NCBI GenBank assembly: GCA_029559155.1
Contig: JAKQCM010000455.1
Span: 1-55,925 of the forward strand
Source of the DNA: Chloroflexota bacterium
Lineage (GTDB): Bacteria > Chloroflexota > Anaerolineae > Promineifilales > Promineifilaceae
Length of the DNA: 55,925 nucleotides
Direction: 5' to 3'
This document shows positions 42,936 through 50,826 of this stretch, one piece after another (the first letter of the stretch is position 1; every line of letters starts with the position of its first letter). A model generated the notes under the pieces. That model did not search any database. It saw only the letters and a list, made by a program, of their open reading frames with translations, and was not told where the DNA came from. Made by a program: the position numbers and the translations under genes.

Positions 42936-44441
42936 ATGCGCAGGCTCATTGTAATTTTAGGCGTGCCTATCGACGATTTGAATATGGCAGAAACCCTGGA
43001 TCGGTTAGACGAATTCGTTGTGACCGGCCGGGAGACGGGCAAAGGGCATCAGGTGGCGACGGTGAATGCTGATTTTGTCGTCAAGTCGATGACCGATCCG
43101 GAGCTGCGCTATTTGCTGCAAGAGGCTGACCTTTCGACGGCCGATGGGATGCCGCTGGTGTGGGGTTCGCGTTTGCTGGGCGTAGACTTAGAAGGGCGCG
43201 TGGCTGGCGCGGACATGATTCCGGCGCTGGCGCAGCGCGCGGCGGCCAAGGGGTACTCCATTTACTTTTTGGGCGCTGCGCCGGGGATTGCGGCCAAGGC
43301 CGCCGAAATCTTGAAAGAGCAAAACCCGGACCTGATTGTGGCGGGCGTCAAATCGCCGCCTTACAGTTCGGTAATCGACATGGACCCGGCCATCATTGCG
43401 GAAATCAAGGCCGCGCAGCCGGATATTTTGCTGGTGGCCTTTGGCAACCCGAAACAAGAAAAGTGGATTGGCATGTACGGCCGTGAGCTGGCTATTCCGG
43501 TCATGATAGGCGTGGGTGGAACATTCGATTTTATTGCCGGCAATACCAAACGCGCGCCGAAATGGATGCAGCGGTATGGCTTGGAATGGCTCCATCGGCT
43601 GCTGCAGGAGCCGCGCCGCTTGTGGCGTCGGTATGCTGTAGACATGGTGGGGTTTGGCGCGTTCTTCTTGCGCCAATGGTGGGTGATGCGCCGCGGCAAT
43701 GTGCCGACGCCGGTGCTGCCCAAAACCGACCTGGTTTTGATTCATGACACGGCCGTGTTACACGTCGAGGGGCATCTGACCGTTAGCAATTACGACGGCT
43801 TTAACAAAAAAGCCCAGCAAGCCTTAGCCATCACGCCCTACATCATCATCGACCTGGCCGACGCCGTTTTCTTAGACAGTTCGGTGATTGGCGCCCTGGT
43901 TGGTCTGACCAAACAGGCGCGAGATGCCAATGGCGAGTTGTGGCTGGCTTCTGTGCCGCCCAATATCTTGCAAACCCTGTCGCTGCTGCGGTTGGATCGT
44001 TTTTTTGTGATTGTAGACGACGCGAAAACCGCGCTGGCGGCCAGCAATACGCCCTCGCTCAAGGCAACCGAAAACGCGCCTGCTGCTGTTGTGGCTGATG
44101 ATTTGGGGAATGATGGAGAAACGGCCGTTCCGGTTCTCGAAACCGCCTGGACAATCTTAAAGGGTCCTCGTCGCCTGGATGCGGCGTCAGCGCCAGAAAT
44201 GGTTAAAACATGCACCTCGCTGCTAGACGCCAATCCGCGTGTGGTTCTCGATTTATCCGAAACCGTGCTTTTGGCCAGCGCCGGTCTGGCCGCCCTGGCC
44301 CAACTCAACCGCATCGCCGATGAGCACGATGGGCAACTGCGAGTGGCTAACTGCTCTAAAGACGTCATGCGGGTTATCGAAATGGTACGTTTCGATAAAG
44401 TATTGGCTTTATATAACGATGTACCGGCGGCAGTCGCCTGA
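42936..44441 (+). CDS. WecG/TagA (GT26) glycosyltransferase fused to two STAS domains
   Basis: A 501-residue fusion. Residues 1-250 are a WecG/TagA/CpsF (GT26) glycosyltransferase, which adds the second sugar (ManNAcA- or GlcNAc-type) to a lipid-linked primer: NADF (44-47), TADGMP with catalytic Asp70, GNPKQEKW (170-177) and GVGGTFDF (192-199). After a linker, STAS domain 1 (about 265-365) has a canonical FLDSS (Asp314-Ser315-Ser316). STAS domain 2 (about 400-500) has LLASAG with Ser448 but Ala447 in place of Asp. The expected phospho-acceptor Ser is therefore present in both, and the enzyme could be switched by a serine kinase such as the one encoded at 48058. ATG 42936 fits the AGGGGAG site better than TTG 42930. 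Confidence 0.88.
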   Translation: MRRLIVILGVPIDDLNMAETLDRLDEFVVTGRETGKGHQVATVNADFVVKSMTDPELRYLLQEADLSTADGMPLVWGSRLLGVDLEGRVAGADMIPALAQRAAAKGYSIYFLGAAPGIAAKAAEILKEQNPDLIVAGVKSPPYSSVIDMDPAIIAEIKAAQPDILLVAFGNPKQEKWIGMYGRELAIPVMIGVGGTFDFIAGNTKRAPKWMQRYGLEWLHRLLQEPRRLWRRYAVDMVGFGAFFLRQWWVMRRGNVPTPVLPKTDLVLIHDTAVLHVEGHLTVSNYDGFNKKAQQALAITPYIIIDLADAVFLDSSVIGALVGLTKQARDANGELWLASVPPNILQTLSLLRLDRFFVIVDDAKTALAASNTPSLKATENAPAAVVADDLGNDGETAVPVLETAWTILKGPRRLDAASAPEMVKTCTSLLDANPRVVLDLSETVLLASAGLAALAQLNRIADEHDGQLRVANCSKDVMRVIEMVRFDKVLALYNDVPAAVA

Positions 44442-44469
44442 CATCGCTTGCAACAACAGATGTATTACC

Positions 44470-46116
44470 ATGGATAATGTTCAGGCAATTTTATTGGCCA
44501 CCGGCGAAACAAATAAATTAAGACCACTTACCGAGACTGTCCCGGCGCCGATGCTGCCAGTGGCTGACCGCCCGGTTATGCTGTACGCCGTTGAATTGTT
44601 GGCGCGCCAGGGGATTAAGCAGATTTTGGTCAGTTTGTACCATCTGGCGGGAGACGTGGAGGCGTACCTGGGCAGCGGCAAACGCTGGGGCGTATCGCTA
44701 AATTATTTGCTGCAACGCGATGCGTTGGGTACGGCCGGGGCGTTAAAATGGGCCCAATCGGCCATTACGCAGACGGTTGTGGTGCTGCCCGGCGACGCGA
44801 TTGTGGATGTGGATTTAACGGCCGTATTGTCCCAACATCGCCAGCGACAAAGCCGGGCCACCGTCGTCGTCCATCGCCGCAGCCTGAATGGAGCAACGGC
44901 CGTCGCCCTGAACGCCAACGGCCAGCTGGTAGACGAGACACACCCCGACGGCCGTGACATGGCTTACCTCACCGGCGTTTGCGTTTTTGAGCCGGAAGTT
45001 TTGGCCCATATCCCGCCGCGAACGACCTTTGATATGCATACACAACTGCTGCCGGCGCTGATGGCCGCAGGCATAACCGTTGATGCCTACGAGATGCCCG
45101 GTTACTGGAACCCGCTGGCGACGTTTGCGGATTACCACGCGGCGCAGCAGCATGTGTTATACAGCGCCTGGGGACATTTGGACGGCCTGAACGGGCAGCC
45201 GGCGCTGCACTATCCCTCAATTGAAGGCCGGCAGATTTCAGAAGGGATTTGGGTGGGGCGCAACCACATGATTCACCCCAGCGCGCGGTTATCGCCGCCG
45301 GTTTTCATTGGGCAAAATTGCCAGATTGGGCCAGATGTGGAACTGGGGCCGGAAGTGGTGATTGGCTCGAATGTGGTAATTGATGACGATGCCACCATCA
45401 GCCGCAGCACCATTTTAGACCGCACGTATGTCGGCCAATTGGTGAACATTGACGGCCGTTTCGTGAATAAAAATCTGGTTGTTGATAAACTTACCGCCGA
45501 GAGTACCCAGGTTGTCGACCAATTTTTATTGGGTCAGGTCACAACACTGCTCGACGACCGGTTTTTGCGGTTGGGAGACGCTATTCTGGCAAGCCTGGTC
45601 TTGATCCTGACGCTGATTGTGACAATTCCGATCGCTTTGCTGCTGCTGGTGGTAAACGGCCGTGTCTTTGAAAAATTAGAGCGGTTTGGCGGTTGGCCGG
45701 ATCCGGCCGGCCGGCAGGCGCCGGTCGCTCTGCAAAAATTCTCCCTGTGGCGGTTTACTACGGAGAGAAAGAGCGGGGGAGAAACGGCCGTTGGCCGCAT
45801 GCTGCAGCGGCTAGAACTGCACCGCCTGCCTGAACTTTGGAACGTCTTGCGCGGTGATATGCGCCTGGTGGGCGTTAAGCCGTTGACGGCCGTAGAAATC
45901 AACCAAATCAGCGAAGCCTGGCAGCAAAAAAGGCACGAGTGCCCTGCCGGATTTACCGGATTATGGTACATCCAGACCAGACCGGGCAGCAGCCTGGATG
46001 AAATCCTGATAACCGATGCCTACTACGTAGCCACACGTTCCTGGCGCGCAAATTTGCGATTGCTAGGACAAACACCCCTCGCATGGGGGCGCCGACTCAA
46101 ACAAAATACCAGATAA
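44470..46116 (+). CDS. Nucleotidyltransferase-hexapeptide-phosphoglycosyltransferase fusion with degenerate active sites
   Basis: A 548-residue protein in three parts. 1-230 is a sugar-nucleotidyltransferase domain (RmlA/ManC-like: VVVLPGDAIVD, FDMHTQLLPAL, PGYWNPLATF). 255-345 contains hexapeptide repeats (VFIGQNCQIGPDVELGPEV). 365-540 has a hydrophobic helix and a phosphoglycosyltransferase-like domain. Both enzymatic signatures look damaged. The AAGxGTR signature reads ATGETNK and PKP reads PAP, losing the catalytic Lys. In the second domain the LDELPQ Asp-Glu dyad reads LHRLPE, and VGPRP reads VGVKP. It may be a scaffold or regulator rather than an enzyme. ATG 44470 is chosen; the longer frame from 44239 reads into the previous gene. 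Confidence 0.82.
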   Translation: MDNVQAILLATGETNKLRPLTETVPAPMLPVADRPVMLYAVELLARQGIKQILVSLYHLAGDVEAYLGSGKRWGVSLNYLLQRDALGTAGALKWAQSAITQTVVVLPGDAIVDVDLTAVLSQHRQRQSRATVVVHRRSLNGATAVALNANGQLVDETHPDGRDMAYLTGVCVFEPEVLAHIPPRTTFDMHTQLLPALMAAGITVDAYEMPGYWNPLATFADYHAAQQHVLYSAWGHLDGLNGQPALHYPSIEGRQISEGIWVGRNHMIHPSARLSPPVFIGQNCQIGPDVELGPEVVIGSNVVIDDDATISRSTILDRTYVGQLVNIDGRFVNKNLVVDKLTAESTQVVDQFLLGQVTTLLDDRFLRLGDAILASLVLILTLIVTIPIALLLLVVNGRVFEKLERFGGWPDPAGRQAPVALQKFSLWRFTTERKSGGETAVGRMLQRLELHRLPELWNVLRGDMRLVGVKPLTAVEINQISEAWQQKRHECPAGFTGLWYIQTRPGSSLDEILITDAYYVATRSWRANLRLLGQTPLAWGRRLKQNTR

Positions 46117-46124
46117 AAAATTAT

Positions 46125-46154
46125 TTGAGAGTCGTTCGCCAAACAGTTTATACT
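46125..46154 (+). promoter_or_regulatory. Sigma-70-type promoter of the partner-switching cassette
   Basis: TTGAGA (46125-46130) and TATACT (46149-46154) lie 18 bases apart, 20 bp before the ATG at 46174. AAGGAG follows. It would allow independent expression of the STAS/SpoIIE/HATPase genes. Confidence 0.5.
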
Positions 46155-46173
46155 GCAAAGGAGTTGGTAGCTA

Positions 46174-46512
46174 ATGGAGATCAATGTGCGATCTGCCGAA
46201 AACGTAAAGATCCTGGAACTTACAGGGCGTTTTGATACTTATACCGCCGAAACCGCGCGGCAGTCGATAGAACAGGCCATGGTCGAAGAACCCGCCAACA
46301 TTGTTGTTAATTTAGAAAAGGTGGATTTTGTCGATTCGACCGCCCTGGCCACACTCGTCCATGGGCTCAAGCGTTCACGCGAATTACAAGGCGACCTGCG
46401 TCTTTGTCATTTGCAGCAGTCTGTACGCATGGTTTTTGAACTAACTCGTCTAGATAGATTCTTCGAGATTTTCGCCCGCGAAGACGAAGCGGTCCAGGCG
46501 TTCGCTCGTTGA
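46174..46512 (+). CDS. STAS-domain anti-anti-sigma-type protein
   Basis: A 112-residue single STAS domain. The phosphorylation loop is FVDST (about 50-54, Ser or Thr acceptor), and the surrounding KVDFVDSTALATLV and LRLCHLQQSVRMVFELTRLD are standard. In partner switching the unphosphorylated form binds the RsbW-like kinase and frees its other target. An AAGGAG site and its own promoter precede it. It heads a set with the SpoIIE phosphatase and RsbW-like kinase genes. The other target could be a sigma factor, or the STAS-tailed glycosyltransferase encoded at 42936. Confidence 0.92.
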   Translation: MEINVRSAENVKILELTGRFDTYTAETARQSIEQAMVEEPANIVVNLEKVDFVDSTALATLVHGLKRSRELQGDLRLCHLQQSVRMVFELTRLDRFFEIFAREDEAVQAFAR

Positions 46513-46537
46513 ATAATCTGGCAGGAATAGATTCCAA

Positions 46538-48061
46538 ATGATCCTACCGGCAATTTTGGCTGCCCAAAAGCCCGATTTTGACATATTAGCCAAAGATTGG
46601 TTAGATGCAGGGGCCTCAACTTTTTCCATTTGGGCTGATGGCGTCGCATTGGCCACCTGGCCGGCAGGCAACAGCCCGCAGCCAGCCGCACTCGTAGAAC
46701 CGATCACTGTCAATTCGGTCAAAATAGGCGAGCTTCATCTGGCCGGCCTTTGCCAGCCAGCGCATCGTTTGCGCCTTCAGGCTCAAGCCGGGTTCATCGC
46801 TCAGATCGCCCGCCTGGAAAGAGACCTGAACAGCATGGCCGCCGACCTGATTGATACACAAGACCAATTATTAGCATTGTATGATCTGACCCAGGCGACG
46901 CGGAATTATTTAAACCCCGAGGAAACGTTAGCGCGTTTGGCGTTTGAGACAGCCCGGCTGGTCAAAGCGGAAGCGGCGTTCTTTTGGGTTCATATGAAGG
47001 GCAGGCTGCCAATTTTCCAGCAGTATCCACGGCCGATATTGACCGAGGAAGCCCTTCAGAATTACATGAACTTGATGAAAGAGTCCCGGCGGGAGTTTTT
47101 GTTTAGCCGGGGCAATGCCGATGAGCAGGCATTGGGCGTACGCAATATGTTGATTGTGCCGATTAAGGTGCGAGATGCGGGCACGGCCGTTATGGGCATG
47201 CTCAACAAATTCGACGGCGACTTCAACTCCCCAGACATCAAACTTGCCGGAGCCATCGCCGAATTTACCGGCGCCCAAATTGAAAACGTCATCATGTATC
47301 AGGTAAACGTCGAGCAAGCCAGGTTGGAAACAGAAATGGACCTGGCCCAACGCATCCAGGTCCATCTGCTGCCACAAAAACCGCCTGGCATTGTCGGCCT
47401 GGACCTGTGGGCCGCTTCCTGGCCTGCCTCACGCGTCGGCGGCGATTTCTACGATTTTATCATCGGCACCAACCAACCATTCACATTCACGGTGGGCGAC
47501 ATCTCCGGCAAAGGCGTCCCCGCTGCCCTGCTGATGGCCATGACCCGCACAGTAATCCGTACCAAATCAAATGTCAAACCCATGCCCACACCCCAGGTTG
47601 TCATGGGGCGTTCCAATCAAGAACTCTACGATGACTTTACAAAGCTGAGTATGTTTGCTACTGTATTTGTAGGTCAGTACGACTCATCGAATCGCAAATT
47701 ACTCTACGCCAATGCCGGCCATTCACCTGTCATCTATTGTCCGGCCGGTGGAAAAGCACATCTGCTGCGCGCCGATGGCACACCCATGGGAATCTTGCCG
47801 AATAGTTTATCCAAAGATCAGGGCATAGATTTTCAACCAGGCGATGTCCTCGTTGTGGCCACCGACGGGTTTAGTGAAGCCAGAAATACTCAGGATAACG
47901 AATTTGGTTACGATCGGTTGGTATCTTTAGTTGAATCAATAGCCGACCAATCAGCGCGTGGAATTGCTGAGACTTTATACCGCACAGTAGCCAATTTTAG
48001 CAATGGCACTGCGCAAAGTGACGACCAAACCCTTGTGGTGTTAAAGGGCATAGGCGCGTGA
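46538..48061 (+). CDS. GAF-domain SpoIIE-family PP2C serine phosphatase
   Basis: A 507-residue phosphatase that would reset phosphorylated STAS proteins. The N-terminal ~100 residues are of unknown type. A coiled-coil/GAF sensor region runs from about 110 to 265 (FNSPDIKLAGAIAEFTGAQIENV is typical). The PP2C-like SpoIIE domain (about 285-505) has VGGDFYDF, VGDISGKGVPAAL, ATDGFSEARN and SDDQTLVVLK, where Asp residues bind the two metal ions. The stop overlaps the next gene by 4 bases (GTGA). It contains one ACGGCCGT octamer in 1.5 kb. Confidence 0.93.
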   Translation: MILPAILAAQKPDFDILAKDWLDAGASTFSIWADGVALATWPAGNSPQPAALVEPITVNSVKIGELHLAGLCQPAHRLRLQAQAGFIAQIARLERDLNSMAADLIDTQDQLLALYDLTQATRNYLNPEETLARLAFETARLVKAEAAFFWVHMKGRLPIFQQYPRPILTEEALQNYMNLMKESRREFLFSRGNADEQALGVRNMLIVPIKVRDAGTAVMGMLNKFDGDFNSPDIKLAGAIAEFTGAQIENVIMYQVNVEQARLETEMDLAQRIQVHLLPQKPPGIVGLDLWAASWPASRVGGDFYDFIIGTNQPFTFTVGDISGKGVPAALLMAMTRTVIRTKSNVKPMPTPQVVMGRSNQELYDDFTKLSMFATVFVGQYDSSNRKLLYANAGHSPVIYCPAGGKAHLLRADGTPMGILPNSLSKDQGIDFQPGDVLVVATDGFSEARNTQDNEFGYDRLVSLVESIADQSARGIAETLYRTVANFSNGTAQSDDQTLVVLKGIGA

Positions 48062-48519
48062 AATCGACCGTAAATCAACAAGAGGCAGTTGTGAATCCGT
48101 TACCCCTCACCAATACTGTCCGGCTGGAACTGCCGGCTATCCATAAATATTTAAACGTCATTGGCGCCTGTATTCGGGCGATGCTTGATCGTGAGCAGGG
48201 CCTGCCAGAGCAGGAATCCCTGTTTTACAATATCGAACTAGCAGTTCATGAAGCGTGTACCAATATCGTTGAACATGCGTATGCCGGTATTTCTGGTCGG
48301 ATTGACATCGCATTTACGCTGGATGAGAATCTGCGTCAATTTATCATCGAACTGAATGATCGCGGGCAGTCGTTTAGCTTGTCTGATGTGGTAGCCCCAG
48401 ATTTAAGCAAGCCACAAACCAGTGGGTATGGGCTGTTTCTGGTGAACCAACTGATGGATGAAGTGGCTTATTTTCCGCAACCGGGCAATAATCGCTGGCG
48501 GCTGGTCAAAAATATCTAA
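48058..48519 (+). CDS. RsbW-like HATPase anti-sigma-type serine kinase
   Basis: A 153-residue GHKL ATPase of the RsbW/SpoIIAB type. The N-box HEACTNIVEHAY (Glu65, Asn69), the G1 box NDRGQSFS (Asp101, Gly103) and the G2 box SGYGLFLVNQLMDEV are visible. It would phosphorylate STAS proteins on Ser/Thr and bind a partner when they are phosphorylated. It starts with a GTG overlapping the phosphatase stop, so the two are translationally coupled. No sigma-factor gene lies beside it, so the regulated partner is probably elsewhere or not a sigma factor. Confidence 0.9.
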   Translation: MKSTVNQQEAVVNPLPLTNTVRLELPAIHKYLNVIGACIRAMLDREQGLPEQESLFYNIELAVHEACTNIVEHAYAGISGRIDIAFTLDENLRQFIIELNDRGQSFSLSDVVAPDLSKPQTSGYGLFLVNQLMDEVAYFPQPGNNRWRLVKNI

Positions 48520-48709
48520 CCGATGTGTGCCTGATGCCCCTCGTCATGTCCCAATAAAAAATAAAAGAGCGTGCGCCAGAGTGTGGCTGGAACGTTGTGT
48601 ATGTCTCTAAACTTGCGTTTTAGGCAGGTTTTGTTGTGCTTCCTGCCGGGCTTAGCTCGTAAGGCGGATTGACAGAGAATTTCGGTATATTGAGGGTTGT
48701 GGATTTACC

Positions 48710-48740
48710 TTGACATACCAGGAGCGTCTGACAGGATATT
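48710..48740 (+). promoter_or_regulatory. Possible promoter of the response-regulator gene
   Basis: TTGACA (48710-48715) and GATATT (48735-48740) with a 19-base spacer, 45 bp before ATG 48785. The -35 is perfect but spacing is long and the -10 weak. Confidence 0.3.
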
Positions 48741-48784
48741 GTGCCTGAGCATGACGTAACTGGTAGAAGATAAGGAGTTGTGAA

Positions 48785-49168
48785 ATGGCCAGAATTCTAA
48801 TTGTCGATGATGCGCCGCATACACACCGACTCTTGACCCTGATGCTAGAAAGAATTAATCATACAACGGTTACGGCCGATAATGGACCGCAGGCTTTAGA
48901 GCAGCTAGAAAAAATGCCGGTGGATTTGATGATTACCGACCTGAATATGCCGATTATGAACGGGTTCACGCTCATGGAGCAAGTCCGTTCGCAAGAAAAG
49001 TTCAAGAACTTACCCATCATTATGTTGACTGCCAGTGGGCAGCAGCAGGCGCCCATGGAAGCGGCCCAAAAAGGGGCCAACCGTTTTCTGACGCAGCCGA
49101 TTAGCTCGTGGGAACTGAATCGGGTTGTGACGGAGTGTTTATCCATTGCCGAGGCTCAATCAATCTGA
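48785..49168 (+). CDS. Stand-alone response regulator (CheY-like receiver)
   Basis: A 127-residue single receiver domain. Asp8/Asp9, the phospho-acceptor Asp52 in ITDLNMP and Thr82 in MLTASG are present. The usual Lys in the (T/K)-Lys-Pro switch is Gln104 in FLTQPIS, so the Lys contact is missing. A strong AAGGAG is present at 48773-48778. The lack of an output domain means it must act by protein interaction. It is followed by a clear terminator and preceded by the RsbW-like kinase gene, but has a separate possible promoter. The kinase partner is not in this window. Confidence 0.88.
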   Translation: MARILIVDDAPHTHRLLTLMLERINHTTVTADNGPQALEQLEKMPVDLMITDLNMPIMNGFTLMEQVRSQEKFKNLPIIMLTASGQQQAPMEAAQKGANRFLTQPISSWELNRVVTECLSIAEAQSI

Positions 49169-49205
49169 TTAGATTCTCCCTTTGGTTTTGGCAGGTAAAA
49201 GTGAG

Positions 49206-49234
49206 ACCCGTAGACCATGTCTACGGGTTTTTTT
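49206..49234 (+). terminator. Rho-independent terminator after the response regulator gene
   Basis: ACCCGTAGA (49206-49214) and TCTACGGGT (49220-49228) form a perfect 9-bp stem with a 5-base loop, followed by seven T residues (49228-49234). The clearest intrinsic terminator in the window. Confidence 0.88.
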
Positions 49235-49313
49235 GTGGTGGCTAAGGAGCTGAAGGGCAAGTCGTGTCGTTCTCGTTCCTAAAAATAGGCAAATTGGGCT
49301 AAACTTACTGGCT

Positions 49314-50411
49314 ATGATACGAGCACTTGTTTTTGATTTTGACGGGCTGATCCTGGATTCGGAAATGCCGGATTACCTGTCTTGGAAAGAAACCTATCAA
49401 TCCTTTGGCGTCGAGCTGCCAGTGGATTTGTGGGTGCAAAATATTGGGTCGGTTACATTTTTTGATCCCTACACTCATTTGGAGTTGTTGGTGGGGCGGG
49501 CATTGGACAGGGATGCGGTAAAGGCCGCCCGCCGTCGTCGTGACGATGAGCTGATGGCGCAGCAAGAGATGATGCCCGGCGTGGCCGATTACCTGGTTGA
49601 AGCGCGGCAGTTGGGGTTGAAAACGGCCGTTGCCTCCAGTTCGCGCCATGCCTGGGTGGATCCTCTACTCAAACGCCTGGGGCTTACCGATCAATTCGAC
49701 GCCGTTTGTTGCCGTGACGATGTCGGGGACCGGGCCAAACCAGACCCGGCCGTTTATCAGGCGGCGCTGGCGGCGCTGAACGTTAGGCCAGACGAGGCGC
49801 TGGCCTTTGAAGATTCACCGCATGGCGCGGCTGCGGCGCGAGCCGCCGGCATTTTCTGTGTGATCGTGCCGAACGAGATGACCAGCCAATTACCCTTTTC
49901 TCAATCCGATTACCGGCTGACTTCGCTGGCCGATATGCCGCTAAAGCAGTTGTTGGGGCATGTGGCGGCCAATGGCGCGCCGTTTCTCAACAGCAATGCG
50001 CGGCGGATCCGTGAATTTCATGCGGCCATTGGTTCGCCGCTGCCGGCCGCGCCGCGATTGCGCGACGCCGACCACCTGGCGATGCGCCATAAGCTGATTC
50101 AGGAAGAATATGAAGAGGTAACGGCCGTTTTCCAAGCCATCATTCCCGCTTTGCAAGCCGGTGAACAGCCGGACACCGTGGAGGCCTTAACGCCGCTGGT
50201 CCATGAACTGGCCGATCTGCTTTATGTGGTCTACGGGGCGATTGAAGCGTGTGGCGTGGACGCCGATGCGGTATTCCAAGAAGTCCATCGCGCCAATTTG
50301 CAAAAAGCGGGCGGTCCGCGCCGCGCCGACGGCAAACTGCTTAAGCCGGCCGGTTGGCAGCCGGCTGATGTTCGTTCGGTTTTGTTGCGGCAGCAGGGGA
50401 ACGGCCGTTAA
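49314..50411 (+). CDS. HAD phosphatase fused to a MazG-like NTP pyrophosphatase domain
   Basis: A 365-residue fusion. Residues 1-215 are a HAD-superfamily phosphatase close to beta-phosphoglucomutase: DFDG with Asp8/Asp10, ASSSRH, KPDP (Lys142) and FEDSPHG (Asp167). Residues about 225-365 look like an all-alpha MazG/HisE-type pyrophosphohydrolase. LIQEEYEEV supplies Glu264, Glu265 and Glu268, and VHELADLLYV supplies Glu298 and Asp301, the metal-binding ExxE...ExxD pair. The end HRANLQK and DGKLLKPAGWQPADV fit phosphoribosyl-ATP pyrophosphatase relatives. It could perform two steps of nucleotide clean-up. It stands alone after a terminator and before convergent genes. Confidence 0.83.
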   Translation: MIRALVFDFDGLILDSEMPDYLSWKETYQSFGVELPVDLWVQNIGSVTFFDPYTHLELLVGRALDRDAVKAARRRRDDELMAQQEMMPGVADYLVEARQLGLKTAVASSSRHAWVDPLLKRLGLTDQFDAVCCRDDVGDRAKPDPAVYQAALAALNVRPDEALAFEDSPHGAAAARAAGIFCVIVPNEMTSQLPFSQSDYRLTSLADMPLKQLLGHVAANGAPFLNSNARRIREFHAAIGSPLPAAPRLRDADHLAMRHKLIQEEYEEVTAVFQAIIPALQAGEQPDTVEALTPLVHELADLLYVVYGAIEACGVDADAVFQEVHRANLQKAGGPRRADGKLLKPAGWQPADVRSVLLRQQGNGR

Positions 50412-50422
50412 CATTGGCCCCA

Positions 50423-50809
50423 TTACAGAGGGGATTCAGGCAGATCCAGCAATTGGCATACCAGTTGGCGTAAATCAGTTGGCGAAAAAGGCTTGGGCAT
50501 AAATCGGTCCACGTCTTGGAAATGGGCGATCAGGCGGTGGGTGGGTTCGGAGTAAGCCGTCAGGACGATAATCCTGGGCGGTTTCATGTGTCGCTCGCAC
50601 ACGGTTTTTAAAACATCCCAACCGTTCATATCTGGCAGAGCAATATCCAGCAGCAGCAGGTCAGGTCTGGCCTCAGCGATCAGTTCCACGGCGCTGTAGC
50701 CGTCACTGGCGCGCTGCAGCTGGATGGGTAATCGGTCCAGGGTGATCTGGAGCAGCTCAAAAATGCCGTCGTCGTCCTCAACGCTTACAACATGTGGAAT
50801 CCGGTTCAC
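50423..50809 (-). CDS. Stand-alone response regulator (CheY-like receiver)
   Basis: A 128-residue receiver domain: Glu11/Asp12/Asp13 in SVEDDDG, phospho-acceptor Asp55 in LLLLDIALP, Thr84 in VLTAYS and Lys106 in MPKPF, all canonical. No output domain. GTG start at 50809 with GAGGA upstream, 17 bases after the AICAR transformylase stop, so it is probably in the same minus-strand transcript. The reason for pairing a receiver with purine genes is unclear. Converges with the HAD-MazG gene, 11 bases apart. Confidence 0.88.
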   Translation of the reverse strand: MNRIPHVVSVEDDDGIFELLQITLDRLPIQLQRASDGYSAVELIAEARPDLLLLDIALPDMNGWDVLKTVCERHMKPPRIIVLTAYSEPTHRLIAHFQDVDRFMPKPFSPTDLRQLVCQLLDLPESPL

Positions 50810-50826
50810 AAGAAATCCTCAGAGGG

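Noticed and set aside
44239..44469. Upstream ATG extension of the nucleotidyltransferase fusion
   Set aside because: It overlaps the second STAS domain of the upstream gene in another frame; ATG 44470 lies at the normal distance from the domain.
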